From NCBI GenBank assembly GCA_046291875.1, contig JBKBSF010000009.1, positions 74,734 to 138,733 on the forward strand: a stretch of DNA of 64,000 bases. Reading direction: 5' to 3'. A program made the position numbers and the translations under genes. This DNA is from SKVR01 sp046291875 (GTDB lineage: Bacteria; Bacteroidota; Bacteroidia; Bacteroidales; UBA7960). Each line of letters starts with the position of its first letter. Within the stretch, counting starts at the first letter, position 1. Under the pieces are notes generated by a model. The model did not search any database, was not told the DNA's origin, and saw only the letters and a list, made by a program, of their open reading frames with translations. Shown piece by piece: positions 53,142-62,524 of this stretch.

Positions 53142-54683
53142 ATGACCGTAAACGAAGTAGAAAACCTGGAACTGGAATACCTGCAACTTGAAGATTATAA
53201 GGAACTCAGCCAGGCCATGCAATTGGCTTATGAGGGCAGTATTAATCCCTGGTGGGAGAAGCCGGCTATACGAAGGCTTATCCGCCTGTTTCAGGAAGGA
53301 CAGGTAGTGATAAAGAGCAATGGGAAGATTGTAGCCTGCGCCTTGTCGTTTATTGTGGATTATGATAAATATTCCGATAATCATACCGTTAAGAAAATTA
53401 CCAATGATTATTCCTTCGACTCGCACAACGAAGAGGGAGATATGCTGTATGGCCTGGATGTGTTTGTTGTACCCGATTACAGGGGAATGAGGATTGGACA
53501 GAGGCTCTATGACTACCGAAAGGAATTATGTGAGACTTACAACCTAAAAGGTATTGTAGTAGGAGGTCGGCTGGAAAACTACCGCCATCATGCCGAAGAG
53601 TATACTCCCAAACAATACATTGAACAGGTTAAACGCAAAGAACTCGATGACTTCATTCTGAATTTTCATATTTCCAACGATTTTTATCCCTCACGCATTC
53701 TGAGGGCCTACCTGGAAGGGCAGGAGCATAAAAATGAATATGCCGTGCTGCTCAAATGGGACAATATCTATTATGAAAAGCCCAGCGACCTTGTGGAAAA
53801 CAGGAAAAACGTAGTGCGTCTGGGGTTGATACAGTGGCAGATGCGTCCCTATAAAGATCTGGACGAAGTGATGCAGCAAGCCGAGTATTTCATTGATGCC
53901 GTGGCAGGATATCGTTGCGATTTTGCATTGTTTCCGGAGTTGTTTAATGCTCCGCTCATGGCCCGCTACAATCACCTCAGCGAACCCGAAGCCATACGTA
54001 TGCTTGCCGATTATACCGAAGAAACCACCAGGAGGTTCTCAGAGCTTGCTGTTTCCTATAATATCAATGTAATAACCGGAAGTATGCCCGAGCTGCGCGA
54101 TAATGCCCTTTATAATGTGGGTTATCTTTGCCGGCGCGATGGCAGCCTTGAAAGGTATGAGAAATTGCATGTTACGCCCGATGAGGCCCGCGTATGGGGC
54201 TTGCAGGGGGGAAGTCAGCTTAAGGCTTTTGATACCGACTGCGGCAAAATCGGCATTCTGATCTGCTATGACTCTGAGTTCCCCGAGTTGAGCCGCCTGC
54301 TGGCCGATGAGGGTATGGACATTCTTTTCGTTCCTTTCCTTACCGATACACAAAACGGGTTCAGCCGTGTGCGGCACTGTGCACAGGCCCGCGCCATTGA
54401 GAACGAATGCTATGTAGCCATTGCCGGCAGTGTGGGTAACCTTCCCAATGTGCACAATATGGATATTCAGTATGCTCAATCCATGGTGTTTACCCCCTGC
54501 GATTTCGCTTTTCCATCCAATGGCATAAAAGCTGAAACCACACCCAATACCGAAATGATACTGATCGTGGATGTGGAACTGGACGCCTTACGCGAACTTC
54601 ATGAATTTGGCGCCGTAAGAAATCTTAAGGACCGGCGAAAGGACATTTTCTCGCTCAAAAAGCTTTCACAAAAACCGCAATAG
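53142..54683 (+). CDS. Bifunctional GNAT acetyltransferase / carbon-nitrogen hydrolase fusion
   Basis: The 513-residue protein has an N-terminal GNAT domain (about 1-210; VFVVPDYRGMRIGQRLYDYR is the acetyl-CoA loop) and a C-terminal nitrilase-superfamily domain (about 222-500) with the catalytic triad Glu266 (FPELFN), Lys341 (EKLHVTPDE) and Cys375 (ICYDSEFPE). The fusion is known in databases, but the substrate is not established; an N-acyl transfer followed or preceded by amide hydrolysis on the same small molecule is plausible. No signal peptide. It ends the glgX group. Confidence 0.92.
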   Translation: MTVNEVENLELEYLQLEDYKELSQAMQLAYEGSINPWWEKPAIRRLIRLFQEGQVVIKSNGKIVACALSFIVDYDKYSDNHTVKKITNDYSFDSHNEEGDMLYGLDVFVVPDYRGMRIGQRLYDYRKELCETYNLKGIVVGGRLENYRHHAEEYTPKQYIEQVKRKELDDFILNFHISNDFYPSRILRAYLEGQEHKNEYAVLLKWDNIYYEKPSDLVENRKNVVRLGLIQWQMRPYKDLDEVMQQAEYFIDAVAGYRCDFALFPELFNAPLMARYNHLSEPEAIRMLADYTEETTRRFSELAVSYNINVITGSMPELRDNALYNVGYLCRRDGSLERYEKLHVTPDEARVWGLQGGSQLKAFDTDCGKIGILICYDSEFPELSRLLADEGMDILFVPFLTDTQNGFSRVRHCAQARAIENECYVAIAGSVGNLPNVHNMDIQYAQSMVFTPCDFAFPSNGIKAETTPNTEMILIVDVELDALRELHEFGAVRNLKDRRKDIFSLKKLSQKPQ

Positions 54684-54824
54684 GCATCCGGGATAAACTT
54701 CTTTGGGGAGTTGTTTTGTCATTGGGTTTCCCCAACGGCAAAACACGCTGATGAGAGAACATGGTACGCGTATAGATGTAGGTTGGTTTTTTGTGCTGAT
54801 CTTGAAGGGTGTAAAGCAAAAGAA

Positions 54825-54884
54825 AACTGCTTCTCTGCAATGCAAACCGGCAAATCCGGTGGTTCACATTGCAGAGAAGCAGTT
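54825..54884. terminator. Long nested hairpin, likely terminator of the beta-barrel gene
   Basis: AACTGCTTCTCTGCAATG (54825-54842) and its exact reverse complement (54867-54884) form an 18-base-pair stem; inside, ACCGG (54846-54850) pairs with CCGGT (54856-54860). Leftward it is followed by a T-rich run (TTTCTTTTGCTTT). It sits between convergent genes. Confidence 0.65.
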
Positions 54885-54908
54885 CTTGTCTGGTATTGTT
54901 TGGTGGGT

Positions 54909-55583
54909 TTATTTGATGTTGAACCCCAGGCCAATCATAAACTGACCGAAAGCAGACTCCTGGCTGCCCGAGCCGAAGTAGGAGTATTCAACAAACAATG
55001 CATTTTTGCGTCCCATCCTGATACCTGTGGTGGCTCCCAGCCATCCACTGGATTGGCTGTTGCTTTCTCCGTTAACGGTGTAGTTGTTTAAACGCATTAC
55101 ATACTTGGGTGCTACATACAATCCCAGAAAGTCTGTGGGATGATAGGAAAAAGTTACGGGAAAAGTCAGATCAATGAGGTTCGATTCTGATTTGTTGGAC
55201 GAATCACCCGAAGAATCGGAGCTGCTGATTGACACATACGATACTCCGAAACCTGCACTTGAGGCAAAAGGAGACACGTTGTCGCCAATGAACTGGTATT
55301 TAAGGTCCAGACCCGCAGTGCCTATCAAGCCAAGCCTGGCGCCCAGGTCAAGCCTCTCGGTAATGCCAAATCTGCCAGCAAGCTCAAAATAAGGAGCCTT
55401 TAGTGAGATGGACTCATCGTCTCCCAGATCAATTTCGGTATTGATGTATCCTGCACTAAGCCCTACCCCGAATTCACCCGGTTCAGTTACTCTTGCGGTT
55501 TGCAGGCTCGACATAGAAACGCAGCTCGACATAAATGCTGCAATGGCTATTAATGTTACAATGTTAGTAAGTCTTTTTTTCAT
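54909..55583 (-). CDS. Outer-membrane beta-barrel protein
   Basis: The 224-residue protein has a signal peptide with a lipobox-like FMSSC at about residue 21 and then alternating hydrophobic strands typical of an 8-10-stranded barrel: FGVGLSAGYINTEI, YFELAGRFGI, LDLGARLGLIGTAGLDLKYQ, ending FGQFMIGLGFNIK with a C-terminal aromatic-containing strand. A low-complexity Ser-rich loop (SISSSDSSGDSSNKSESN) sits about halfway. Probably a small outer-membrane protein with an unusual lipoprotein-type start. Function unknown. Confidence 0.75.
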   Translation of the reverse strand: MKKRLTNIVTLIAIAAFMSSCVSMSSLQTARVTEPGEFGVGLSAGYINTEIDLGDDESISLKAPYFELAGRFGITERLDLGARLGLIGTAGLDLKYQFIGDNVSPFASSAGFGVSYVSISSSDSSGDSSNKSESNLIDLTFPVTFSYHPTDFLGLYVAPKYVMRLNNYTVNGESNSQSSGWLGATTGIRMGRKNALFVEYSYFGSGSQESAFGQFMIGLGFNIK

Positions 55584-56152
55584 TTCAGTTCGTTTTAATG
55601 ATGGTTAGGAGTTTGTGGATTTGCCTTGGGCGCTTGTGATGACAAATACAATGCCAGAGCTTATCTTTTGTATAGGTTTATGGGTTGAAGATGGTTATGG
55701 CAGCAAATGTATCAGACAAGGTTCAGTGGGTTTACCGTGCTGACACGGATTTCACCGGGTAATCTCCCCTGTATGATGCATGCCCTTACAAGAGAGTGCA
55801 TGGTTTCGCTTTTGAAATTTTACTGGAGCTTACGCATCGTTGTTCTTTACCGGCGTATCTGCAATGAGGCCCTTGGTTGTTCATGGAGATGCTGAAAGCA
55901 ACTGATCAGATTTCGCTGCTTCGGGATATGTTTATGCTTTTCAGGATGGCATTTTTGTATGCCATTTATGAACCAATAAGGGGGGTTATGTGTTATGAAT
56001 GGGATAGTCAAAACAATAAGACTAACCTGTGCGTAATTAAATTATTTAGTATCAATACAATATCTGTTGTTCAGGGACTTGGTTTCTGACAAGCCCACCG
56101 GGTTTGGGGTCGACTGACGATAGAATAGTTATCATTTTCAAACATAAATTCC
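55584..56152. other. Long intergenic region upstream of aceE
   Basis: Between divergent genes. Two small frames here (55707-55895 and 55877-56089) have no recognisable domain or start signals. I see no exact TAnnTTTG element for aceE. The length suggests a regulated leader, but nothing specific can be named. Confidence 0.35.
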
Positions 56153-58810
56153 ATGAGCAAAAAAGAACATTACGACATTGAAAACAAGGAGTGGCTGGAG
56201 TCGTTGGAGTATCTTATTCAGCATGAGGAGCCAGAGCGTGTTCGCGAAATTCTTGCCTTGCTGCAAAACAAAGCCCACAAGGAAGGTATTACCTTTCGCT
56301 GTCCGGGCAATACCCCTTACATCAATAGTATTTCACCTCGCAAAGAGCTTCCTTATCCCGGCAGTCGGGAGATTGAGCGACGCATCAAGAGTATCATCCG
56401 CTGGAATGCTATGGCAATGGTAGTTCGTGCCAACCTGGAGTCCGAAGGTATCGGTGGGCATATCTCTACGTTTGCTTCTTCTGCTACTCTGCTGGAGGTT
56501 GCTTTCAACCACTTCTTCCGCGGTGGCGACAAGGATGATCCGGCCGACATTATTTATTTCCAGGGACATGCATCGCCCGGTTTGTATGCCCGGTCATTTC
56601 TGGAAGGAAGACTTAGCCAAACCGATCTGCACAATTTCCGTCAGGAGCTTCGCAAGGATGGAGGATTGCCCTCCTATCCTCACCCGCGCCTGATGCCCGA
56701 CTACTGGCGTTTTCCCACCGTGTCAATGGGTCTGGGGCCCCTTATGGCCATCTACCAGGCTCGTTTCAACAAGTATCTGGAAGATCGGGGTCTGAAGCCC
56801 AAAACCAATCAAAAGATCTGGGCCTTTATGGGCGATGGTGAGATGGATGAGCCCGAATCGCTGGGTGCCATTACCGTTGCCAGCCGCGAAAAGCTCGACA
56901 ATCTCATTTTTGTGGTGAACTGTAACCTGCAGCGTCTGGACGGTCCTGTACGCGGTACCGGTAAGATCATCCAGGAGCTGGAAGCTGCCTTCAAAGGAGC
57001 CAAATGGAAAGTGATCAAAGTGATCTGGGGCAGCGACTGGGATCCTCTGATTGCTGCCGACGAATCCGGCGAATTGCTCAAAGCCATGGAAGAAACACCC
57101 GACGGGCAGTTTCAAAAGTATGTTGTATCTTCAGGAGCATACATCCGCAAGGACTTCTTTGGTCGCAGTGAGAAGCTGCTCAAGCTGGTAGAAAACTATT
57201 CTGATGAGCAGCTTGAAAAGCTCAACCGCGGTGGCCACGATCCTAAAAAGGTCTACAATGCCTACCATCAGGCCGTAAATTATAAAGGTGCCCCGGTAGT
57301 TATCCTGGCGCAAACCATCAAAGGTTATGGTCTTGGCGAAGCGGGTGAGGGACGCAACATTACCCACCAGCAAAAGAAACTCAACGAGGAAGAATTGATG
57401 GTGTTCCGCAGCCGTTTCGGCATTCCCCTTTCCGATGAAGAAGCCCGTAAGGCTCCCTTCTACAAGCCTGCCGACGACAGTGAAGAGATTCAGTACATGA
57501 AGAAACGTCGTGATGAGCTGGGGGGTTATCTGCCCAAGCGGGTGGCCGAAGCTCCCCCCATTACCCTGCCCGACGAAAAAGTTTACCAGGAACTGCTCGA
57601 AGGATCCGGCGATCGCGAACTGGCCACTACCATGAGCATGGTGAACCTGATGGCCAAAATGATGGCCGACAAAAATATGGGTAAACTGGTAGTGCCCATC
57701 GTACCCGACGAATCGCGCACCTTTGGTATGGATGCTCTTTTCCGTAAGTTTGGTATTTATTCACATATCGGACAGAACTACGAGCCCGTTGACAAAGATT
57801 CCTTCCTTTACTACAAGGAAGCCAAAGATGGCGCCATCCTCGAAGAGGGTATCACCGAAGCCGGATGCATGGCATCTTTCAACGCTGCCGGTACTGCCTA
57901 CTCTACCCATGGTGTAAACATGATCCCCATGTTTATTTATTACTCCATGTTCGGCTTCCAGCGCATCGGCGACCTGGTTTGGGCCGCTGCCGATATGCGT
58001 GCCCGCGGCTTCATGATCGGAGGTACATCCGGACGTACAACCCTGGCAGGTGAAGGTTTGCAGCACCAGGATGGGCACTCGCATATGATTGCCATGACTG
58101 TGCCTTCAGTAAAAGCCTACGACCCGGCCTTTGCCTACGAACTGGCCGTTATTGTCAAAGACGGTATGCAACGCATGTTTGTAGACCAGGAAGATTTGAT
58201 CTACTACATCACCGTACTCAATGAGAAGTATAAAATGCCGGCCATGCCCAGTGGGGTAGAGGAGGGTATTCTCAAGGGGATGTATAAGTTCCGCAAATCT
58301 GACAAGAAAAAAGGGGAGAAGGTAAACCTTTTTGGTAGCGGTGCCATCCTCAACGAGGTGCTTCGTGCTGCCGACATGATCGAGAAGGATTACGATGTGC
58401 GTGTGGATGTATGGAGTGTTACCAGCTACAAGGAGCTCTACGAAGATGCCCGTGAAACCGATCGCTGGAATCGCCTCAACCCGGATCAGGAGCCACGCCT
58501 TACCTATATTGAGCAATGTATGAAAGGCGAAGATGGGTTATGTCTTGCCGCCCACGACTATATGAAAGCCATCCCGCAAACCGTATCGCAGTATTTCCCC
58601 GGTGGGCTCACCGTACTGGGTACCGACGGATACGGACGTAGCGACAACCGCAGGGCATTGAGAGATTATTTTGAAGTTGACGACCGCCATGTGGCCTATG
58701 CTACCCTGTATAGCCTGTATCGCAATGGCATGCTCGATAAGAAAGCCATTCTCAAGGCCCGCAAGGATTTCAATATAGACAGTAACAAACCCAATCCAAC
58801 AGAGATTTAA
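56153..58810 (+). CDS. aceE: Pyruvate dehydrogenase E1 component (homodimeric type)
   Basis: AceE decarboxylates pyruvate with thiamine diphosphate and acetylates the lipoyl arm of E2. The 885-residue protein has the AceE-type order: GHISTFASSATLLEVAFNHFFRG, the ThDP-binding GDGEMDEPESLGA with the NCNLQRLDGPVRG end, and the central EGITEAGCMASFNAAGTAYS. It is the first gene of aceE-aceF-lpd, with gaps of 12 and 19 bases, so the complex is made from one transcript. A homodimeric-type E1 is used instead of the alpha/beta type. Confidence 0.96.
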   Translation: MSKKEHYDIENKEWLESLEYLIQHEEPERVREILALLQNKAHKEGITFRCPGNTPYINSISPRKELPYPGSREIERRIKSIIRWNAMAMVVRANLESEGIGGHISTFASSATLLEVAFNHFFRGGDKDDPADIIYFQGHASPGLYARSFLEGRLSQTDLHNFRQELRKDGGLPSYPHPRLMPDYWRFPTVSMGLGPLMAIYQARFNKYLEDRGLKPKTNQKIWAFMGDGEMDEPESLGAITVASREKLDNLIFVVNCNLQRLDGPVRGTGKIIQELEAAFKGAKWKVIKVIWGSDWDPLIAADESGELLKAMEETPDGQFQKYVVSSGAYIRKDFFGRSEKLLKLVENYSDEQLEKLNRGGHDPKKVYNAYHQAVNYKGAPVVILAQTIKGYGLGEAGEGRNITHQQKKLNEEELMVFRSRFGIPLSDEEARKAPFYKPADDSEEIQYMKKRRDELGGYLPKRVAEAPPITLPDEKVYQELLEGSGDRELATTMSMVNLMAKMMADKNMGKLVVPIVPDESRTFGMDALFRKFGIYSHIGQNYEPVDKDSFLYYKEAKDGAILEEGITEAGCMASFNAAGTAYSTHGVNMIPMFIYYSMFGFQRIGDLVWAAADMRARGFMIGGTSGRTTLAGEGLQHQDGHSHMIAMTVPSVKAYDPAFAYELAVIVKDGMQRMFVDQEDLIYYITVLNEKYKMPAMPSGVEEGILKGMYKFRKSDKKKGEKVNLFGSGAILNEVLRAADMIEKDYDVRVDVWSVTSYKELYEDARETDRWNRLNPDQEPRLTYIEQCMKGEDGLCLAAHDYMKAIPQTVSQYFPGGLTVLGTDGYGRSDNRRALRDYFEVDDRHVAYATLYSLYRNGMLDKKAILKARKDFNIDSNKPNPTEI

Positions 58811-58822
58811 AATTTTCCAGAT

Positions 58823-60151
58823 ATGATCAAAGAAATAAAATTGCCGGAAATTGCTGATAATGTTACCGCAGCCGTTGTACTGGATGTACTTGTTTCGGTT
58901 GGCGATAAAGTAGGCCCCGACGATGTGCTGGCAGAGATGGAAAGTGATAAGGCCAGCTTTGAACTGCCCGCTGAGGTTGAGGGTGTTGTGAAGGAAATAA
59001 GGGTAAGTACCGGAAATTCTGTAAAAGTAGGAGAGGTGATGTTTCTGATTGATACAGAAGCTTCTGCCGATGCCAGTGCCCAGGCCCAGGAAGCAACCGC
59101 ACCTGAAGAAAAATCAGCCCGTGAAGACAAAAAACAGGAAGAAGAAAAGCCAGAGAAACAGGAGCCTGCTGGTCAGGATGAGCCTGCCAGGGCTGAACAA
59201 CCTGCAGTTTCTGCCCCTGTTGTAGTTTCGGGAGAGGTAAGTGATAAGCCTGCTTCCCGCATCCACGCTTCTCCTGCTGTAAGAAGACTGGCTCGTGAAA
59301 TTGGAGTAGATCTTACCCTTGTGAAAGGTAGCGGCCCCAATGACAAAGTGCTGGAAGCTGATGTGAAAGCATGGGCCAAGCAGCAGCTGCAAAGCCGTCC
59401 TGCCTCAGGAGCCACCTTTGCCGACGATTATGAGCTGCCCGACTTCAGCAAGCTGGGAAGCATCCGCAGAGAAAAGATGGATACCATCCGCAAGATCACA
59501 GCCAAATCGCTGGCCGGATCCTGGCAGAACATACCCCATGTGTTTCAGTTCGATAAGGCCGATATCACTGAGCTGGAGAACTTCCGCAAGGAATACTCCC
59601 GCTTTGTGGAGAAACAGGGTGTCAAACTAACGGTTACGGCCATTCTGCTCAAGCTTTCTGCCACTGCTTTGCGCAAGTTTCCGAAATTCAATGCCAGCCT
59701 CGATATGAAGAACGAAGAGGTGATCTACAAGGATTTTGTGAATATCGGAGTGGCTGTGGATACCGACCGTGGACTGCTGGTGCCTGTAATTCGTGATGCC
59801 GACAAAAAGAGTATCACCGAATTGTCGCTTGAGCTCAATGAGCTGGCCGAAAAAGCCCGCACCAAAAAGATCCGTCCGGACGATTTGCAGGGAGCCAACT
59901 TTACCATTTCCAACCTGGGCGGTATTGGTGGAACGCATTTCACCCCCATCGTAAACCGGCCTACAGTTGCCATCCTGGGCGTATCGCGCTCGCAGATGGA
60001 ACCTGTTTGGATGGATGGAGAGTTTAAGCCCCGGCTTATGCTTCCTTTGTCGCTCTCTTACGACCACCGCCTGATTGATGGTGCCGATGGTGCCCGTTTC
60101 CTGCGCTGGCTGTGCGACGCAATGCAAAATCCTTTATTGACAATGTTTTAA
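58823..60151 (+). CDS. aceF: Dihydrolipoamide acetyltransferase (pyruvate dehydrogenase E2)
   Basis: AceF transfers the acetyl group from the lipoyl arm to CoA and forms the core of the complex. The 442-residue protein has one lipoyl domain (1-78, Lys43 in ESDKASF), a long Ala/Glu/Pro/Lys linker (about 80-135), a peripheral-subunit-binding domain (ASPAVRRLAREIGVDL) and the catalytic domain with DHRLIDGADG (His415, Asp419). E. coli AceF has three lipoyl domains; one is common in other phyla. It starts 12 bases after aceE. Confidence 0.96.
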   Translation: MIKEIKLPEIADNVTAAVVLDVLVSVGDKVGPDDVLAEMESDKASFELPAEVEGVVKEIRVSTGNSVKVGEVMFLIDTEASADASAQAQEATAPEEKSAREDKKQEEEKPEKQEPAGQDEPARAEQPAVSAPVVVSGEVSDKPASRIHASPAVRRLAREIGVDLTLVKGSGPNDKVLEADVKAWAKQQLQSRPASGATFADDYELPDFSKLGSIRREKMDTIRKITAKSLAGSWQNIPHVFQFDKADITELENFRKEYSRFVEKQGVKLTVTAILLKLSATALRKFPKFNASLDMKNEEVIYKDFVNIGVAVDTDRGLLVPVIRDADKKSITELSLELNELAEKARTKKIRPDDLQGANFTISNLGGIGGTHFTPIVNRPTVAILGVSRSQMEPVWMDGEFKPRLMLPLSLSYDHRLIDGADGARFLRWLCDAMQNPLLTMF

Positions 60152-60170
60152 AAGATCAAGATAATTAATC

Positions 60171-61586
60171 ATGGCAGATAAAAAACAAGTTGTAGTACTG
60201 GGAGCCGGCCCCGGCGGTTATGCCGCGGCCTTCCAGGCTGCCAATCTCGACCTGGAGGTAACCCTCATCGACCCTAAGCCCGACCCGGGCGGGGTATGCC
60301 TTTTTCATGGGTGTATCCCCACCAAAGCTCTGCTGCACCTGGCCGCCGTAAAAGACGAAGCCGCCAAAGCTTCAGAATGGGGATTAACATTCAGCGGAGT
60401 GAAGGTAGATATCAACAAGGTGAGAGAGTGGAAACAGTCGGTGGTGAAACAGCTTACCGGCGGTCTGGGGCAGCTGGCCAAAGCCCGCAAAGTGCAGTAT
60501 CTGCAAGGGATGGCAAAGCTTACCGGAACCCATACCCTGGAGTTTACCTCTGCTCAGGGCGACAAATCTGAGATTGCTTTCGAAAACCTGATCATCGCCA
60601 CGGGTGCTTCTCCTTCCGGATTGCCCGGGGTAGAGTTCAGCGAGCAGGTGATGAATGCCGAGTATGCCCTTGAGTTGAAAGATGTTCCTGCAAAACTGCT
60701 GGTGGTAGGAGCAGGTTATATCGGACTGGAGATGAGCGTGATCTACAAATCGCTCGGTTCCGATATCACCATCGTGGAGTTCACCTCCGATATCCTGCCC
60801 GGTCTGGATCAGGACCTGCGCGATGTGTTCAAAAAAGAACGCAAGGACCTGATGCAAACCACCCTGTTCAATACCAAGGTTACCGGTGTTGAGAAAAAGG
60901 GGAAAGGGCTGGAGGTATCCTTTGAAGACAAAGACGGACGCACCAGTAAGCAGGGCTTCGACAAAATCCTGGTGGCTATTGGTGGAAAACCCAACACCCG
61001 CAATATAGGCCTGGAGGCTGCCGGCATTGAAACCGACGACAAAGGGTTTGTAAAGGTTGATTTGGTAAGACGCACCAATGTGAAGAACATCTACGCCATT
61101 GGTGATGTGGCGGGTCAGCCCATGCTGGCACACAAAGCCTCGCACGAGGGGCGTGTGGCCGCCGAGCATATTGCAGGCCATAAAACCGCCTACGAGCCCA
61201 AAGCCATCCCGGCGGTGGTATTCACCGACCCGGAAATTGCCTGGACCGGCCTTACCGAAAATGAAGCCCGCGAGAAGGGAATCAAGGTAGAAGTGGCAAG
61301 GTTTCCCTGGGCAGCATCGGGCAGAGCGGTTACGCTTGGGCTGAAGAACGGGCTTACCAAGCTCATCATCGATCCGGAGACCGATCGCATACTGGGAGCC
61401 GGTTTTGTGGGCAAGGAGGCAGGCAGCATGGTGGCAGAGGCTACCCTGGCCATTGAAATGGCAGCGGTGGCCCGCGATTTGGAACTTACCATCCACCCGC
61501 ATCCCACCTTGTCGGAAACCCTTATGGAAGCCGCCGAAGTGTACTTCGGACATGCTACCCATATCCACAAAAAGAAGAAAAAGTAA
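60171..61586 (+). CDS. lpdA: Dihydrolipoamide dehydrogenase (E3)
   Basis: E3 reoxidises the lipoyl arm and makes NADH. The 471-residue protein has the FAD-binding GAGPGGYAAAF, the redox disulfide CLFHGC (Cys43 and Cys48), the NAD-binding VVGAGYIGLEM, the second FAD motif NIYAIGDVAGQPMLAHKA, and the C-terminal HPHPTLSETLMEAA catalytic His-Glu pair. Position 3 of the disulfide motif is FH instead of the more common NV, as in AceE-linked enzymes of this group. A terminator follows, closing the operon. Confidence 0.96.
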   Translation: MADKKQVVVLGAGPGGYAAAFQAANLDLEVTLIDPKPDPGGVCLFHGCIPTKALLHLAAVKDEAAKASEWGLTFSGVKVDINKVREWKQSVVKQLTGGLGQLAKARKVQYLQGMAKLTGTHTLEFTSAQGDKSEIAFENLIIATGASPSGLPGVEFSEQVMNAEYALELKDVPAKLLVVGAGYIGLEMSVIYKSLGSDITIVEFTSDILPGLDQDLRDVFKKERKDLMQTTLFNTKVTGVEKKGKGLEVSFEDKDGRTSKQGFDKILVAIGGKPNTRNIGLEAAGIETDDKGFVKVDLVRRTNVKNIYAIGDVAGQPMLAHKASHEGRVAAEHIAGHKTAYEPKAIPAVVFTDPEIAWTGLTENEAREKGIKVEVARFPWAASGRAVTLGLKNGLTKLIIDPETDRILGAGFVGKEAGSMVAEATLAIEMAAVARDLELTIHPHPTLSETLMEAAEVYFGHATHIHKKKKK

Positions 61587-61605
61587 ACTTTTTGATAATG
61601 CATAG

Positions 61606-61639
61606 AAGACCGCATCTGAAGAAATTTGGATGCGGTCTT
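61606..61639 (+). terminator. Rho-independent terminator of aceE-aceF-lpd
   Basis: AAGACCGCATC (61606-61616) and GATGCGGTCTT (61629-61639) form a perfect 11-base-pair stem ending in a short T-run. Confidence 0.8.
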
Positions 61640-61710
61640 TGGTATCTATAGAAGTGGTAGGAACAGGAGAGGTGTGTTGCCCCGGTTGATTATTGGCAGG
61701 ATCTTGTGCC

Positions 61711-61826
61711 AGGACTGGGGCATTTGTTTGAGATTTGGATTGCGCCCCGTTGGGGCTTGATGTTGTATCTTCCGTTTTTCATCACAGGGCTGCACCCTGT
61801 GCTAATGATTGCGCCCCGTTGGGGCT
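61711..61826. repeat. REP doublet (forward), with a remnant of a tnpA start
   Basis: Two GCCCCGTTGGGGC hairpins (61744-61756 and 61813-61825) flank a CACAGGG/CCCTGTG hairpin (61783-61801). The block, including 13 bases equal to the tnpA 5' end on the minus strand, is a near-copy of 62512-62627. Confidence 0.85.
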
Positions 61827-61976
61827 ATTTGGAGGTTCTATTCGTTTAGGGAAGATGGCATATCCGTTGGTTGTGGTTGCCTCGCGGAAGTGCTTATTGC
61901 GGATTAACGGGCTGCACCTGTTTATTCGGGAGTGTTCTGCTACCGACTGCGGGTTTATGTATTATGCAGTTGTTCA

Positions 61977-62057
61977 GCCCCAACGGGGCGTAATCATCAA
62001 CCCGGGGTGTAGCCCCGGGATTTCCATGGATACGATACCCGTAAGCCCCAACGGGGC
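61977..62057. repeat. REP doublet (inverted) downstream of tnpA
   Basis: GCCCCAACGGGGC (61977-61989 and 62045-62057) flank a CCCGGGG/CCCCGGG hairpin (62001-62019). The orientation is opposite to the doublets at 61711 and 62512. Confidence 0.85.
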
Positions 62058-62071
62058 GCAATCAAAACCTC

Positions 62072-62524
62072 CTAATCCCATAAATACCTCTCGTCGTAAG
62101 TAACGTTGTATTTTTTGAGAAAGGCAAGATATTCTTCCTGAAAACTTCTCTTACGATGATGTTCCTTCTGGTTCAGGATGTAGTTCTCCACAACCTCTGT
62201 CTCGGTGGGGTTTACAGAAAAAGCGCCATAGCCGTTCTGCCAGTAGAAATTCCGGAAGTATTCCCCCTGGGTTTTTATCCATTTGGAGGAGTGGGATTTC
62301 AGTTCTTCCAACAGTTTTGTCAGCGCAATCTTTGGCGACAATAGACAAAGTACGTGAACATGATCAATATGCCCACTAACCTTTACCGGATAGCATTCCA
62401 GAGTTTTGCAGATACCGCCCAGATAGTTGAAGAGTTCTTCCTGGATATCTGCACTAATAAGGGGTTCCCGGTTTTTGGTGCTAAAGGTTATGTGGATGTA
62501 GTTTCGTGCTAAGGACTGGGGCAT
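62072..62524 (-). CDS. tnpA: REP-associated tyrosine transposase (IS200-like, Y1 HUH)
   Basis: The 150-residue protein is a Y1-transposase-fold HUH nuclease: H55-V-H57 in SGHIDHVHVL binds the metal and Tyr115 in VVENYILNQKEHH is the nucleophile that attacks single-stranded DNA. MPQSLARNYIHITFSTKNR is the usual start of REP-associated (RAYT) members, so I use the ATG at 62524 and not the longer frame that runs into the REP sequence. REP doublets in opposite orientations lie on both sides, the standard RAYT arrangement; such enzymes cut at REP hairpins and are thought to spread them. No accessory tnpB. Confidence 0.88.
   Translation of the reverse strand: MPQSLARNYIHITFSTKNREPLISADIQEELFNYLGGICKTLECYPVKVSGHIDHVHVLCLLSPKIALTKLLEELKSHSSKWIKTQGEYFRNFYWQNGYGAFSVNPTETEVVENYILNQKEHHRKRSFQEEYLAFLKKYNVTYDERYLWD

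Noticed and set aside
55707..56089. Two short frames upstream of aceE
   Set aside because: No domain, no promoter or ribosome-binding signal, and overlapping each other; treated as non-coding.
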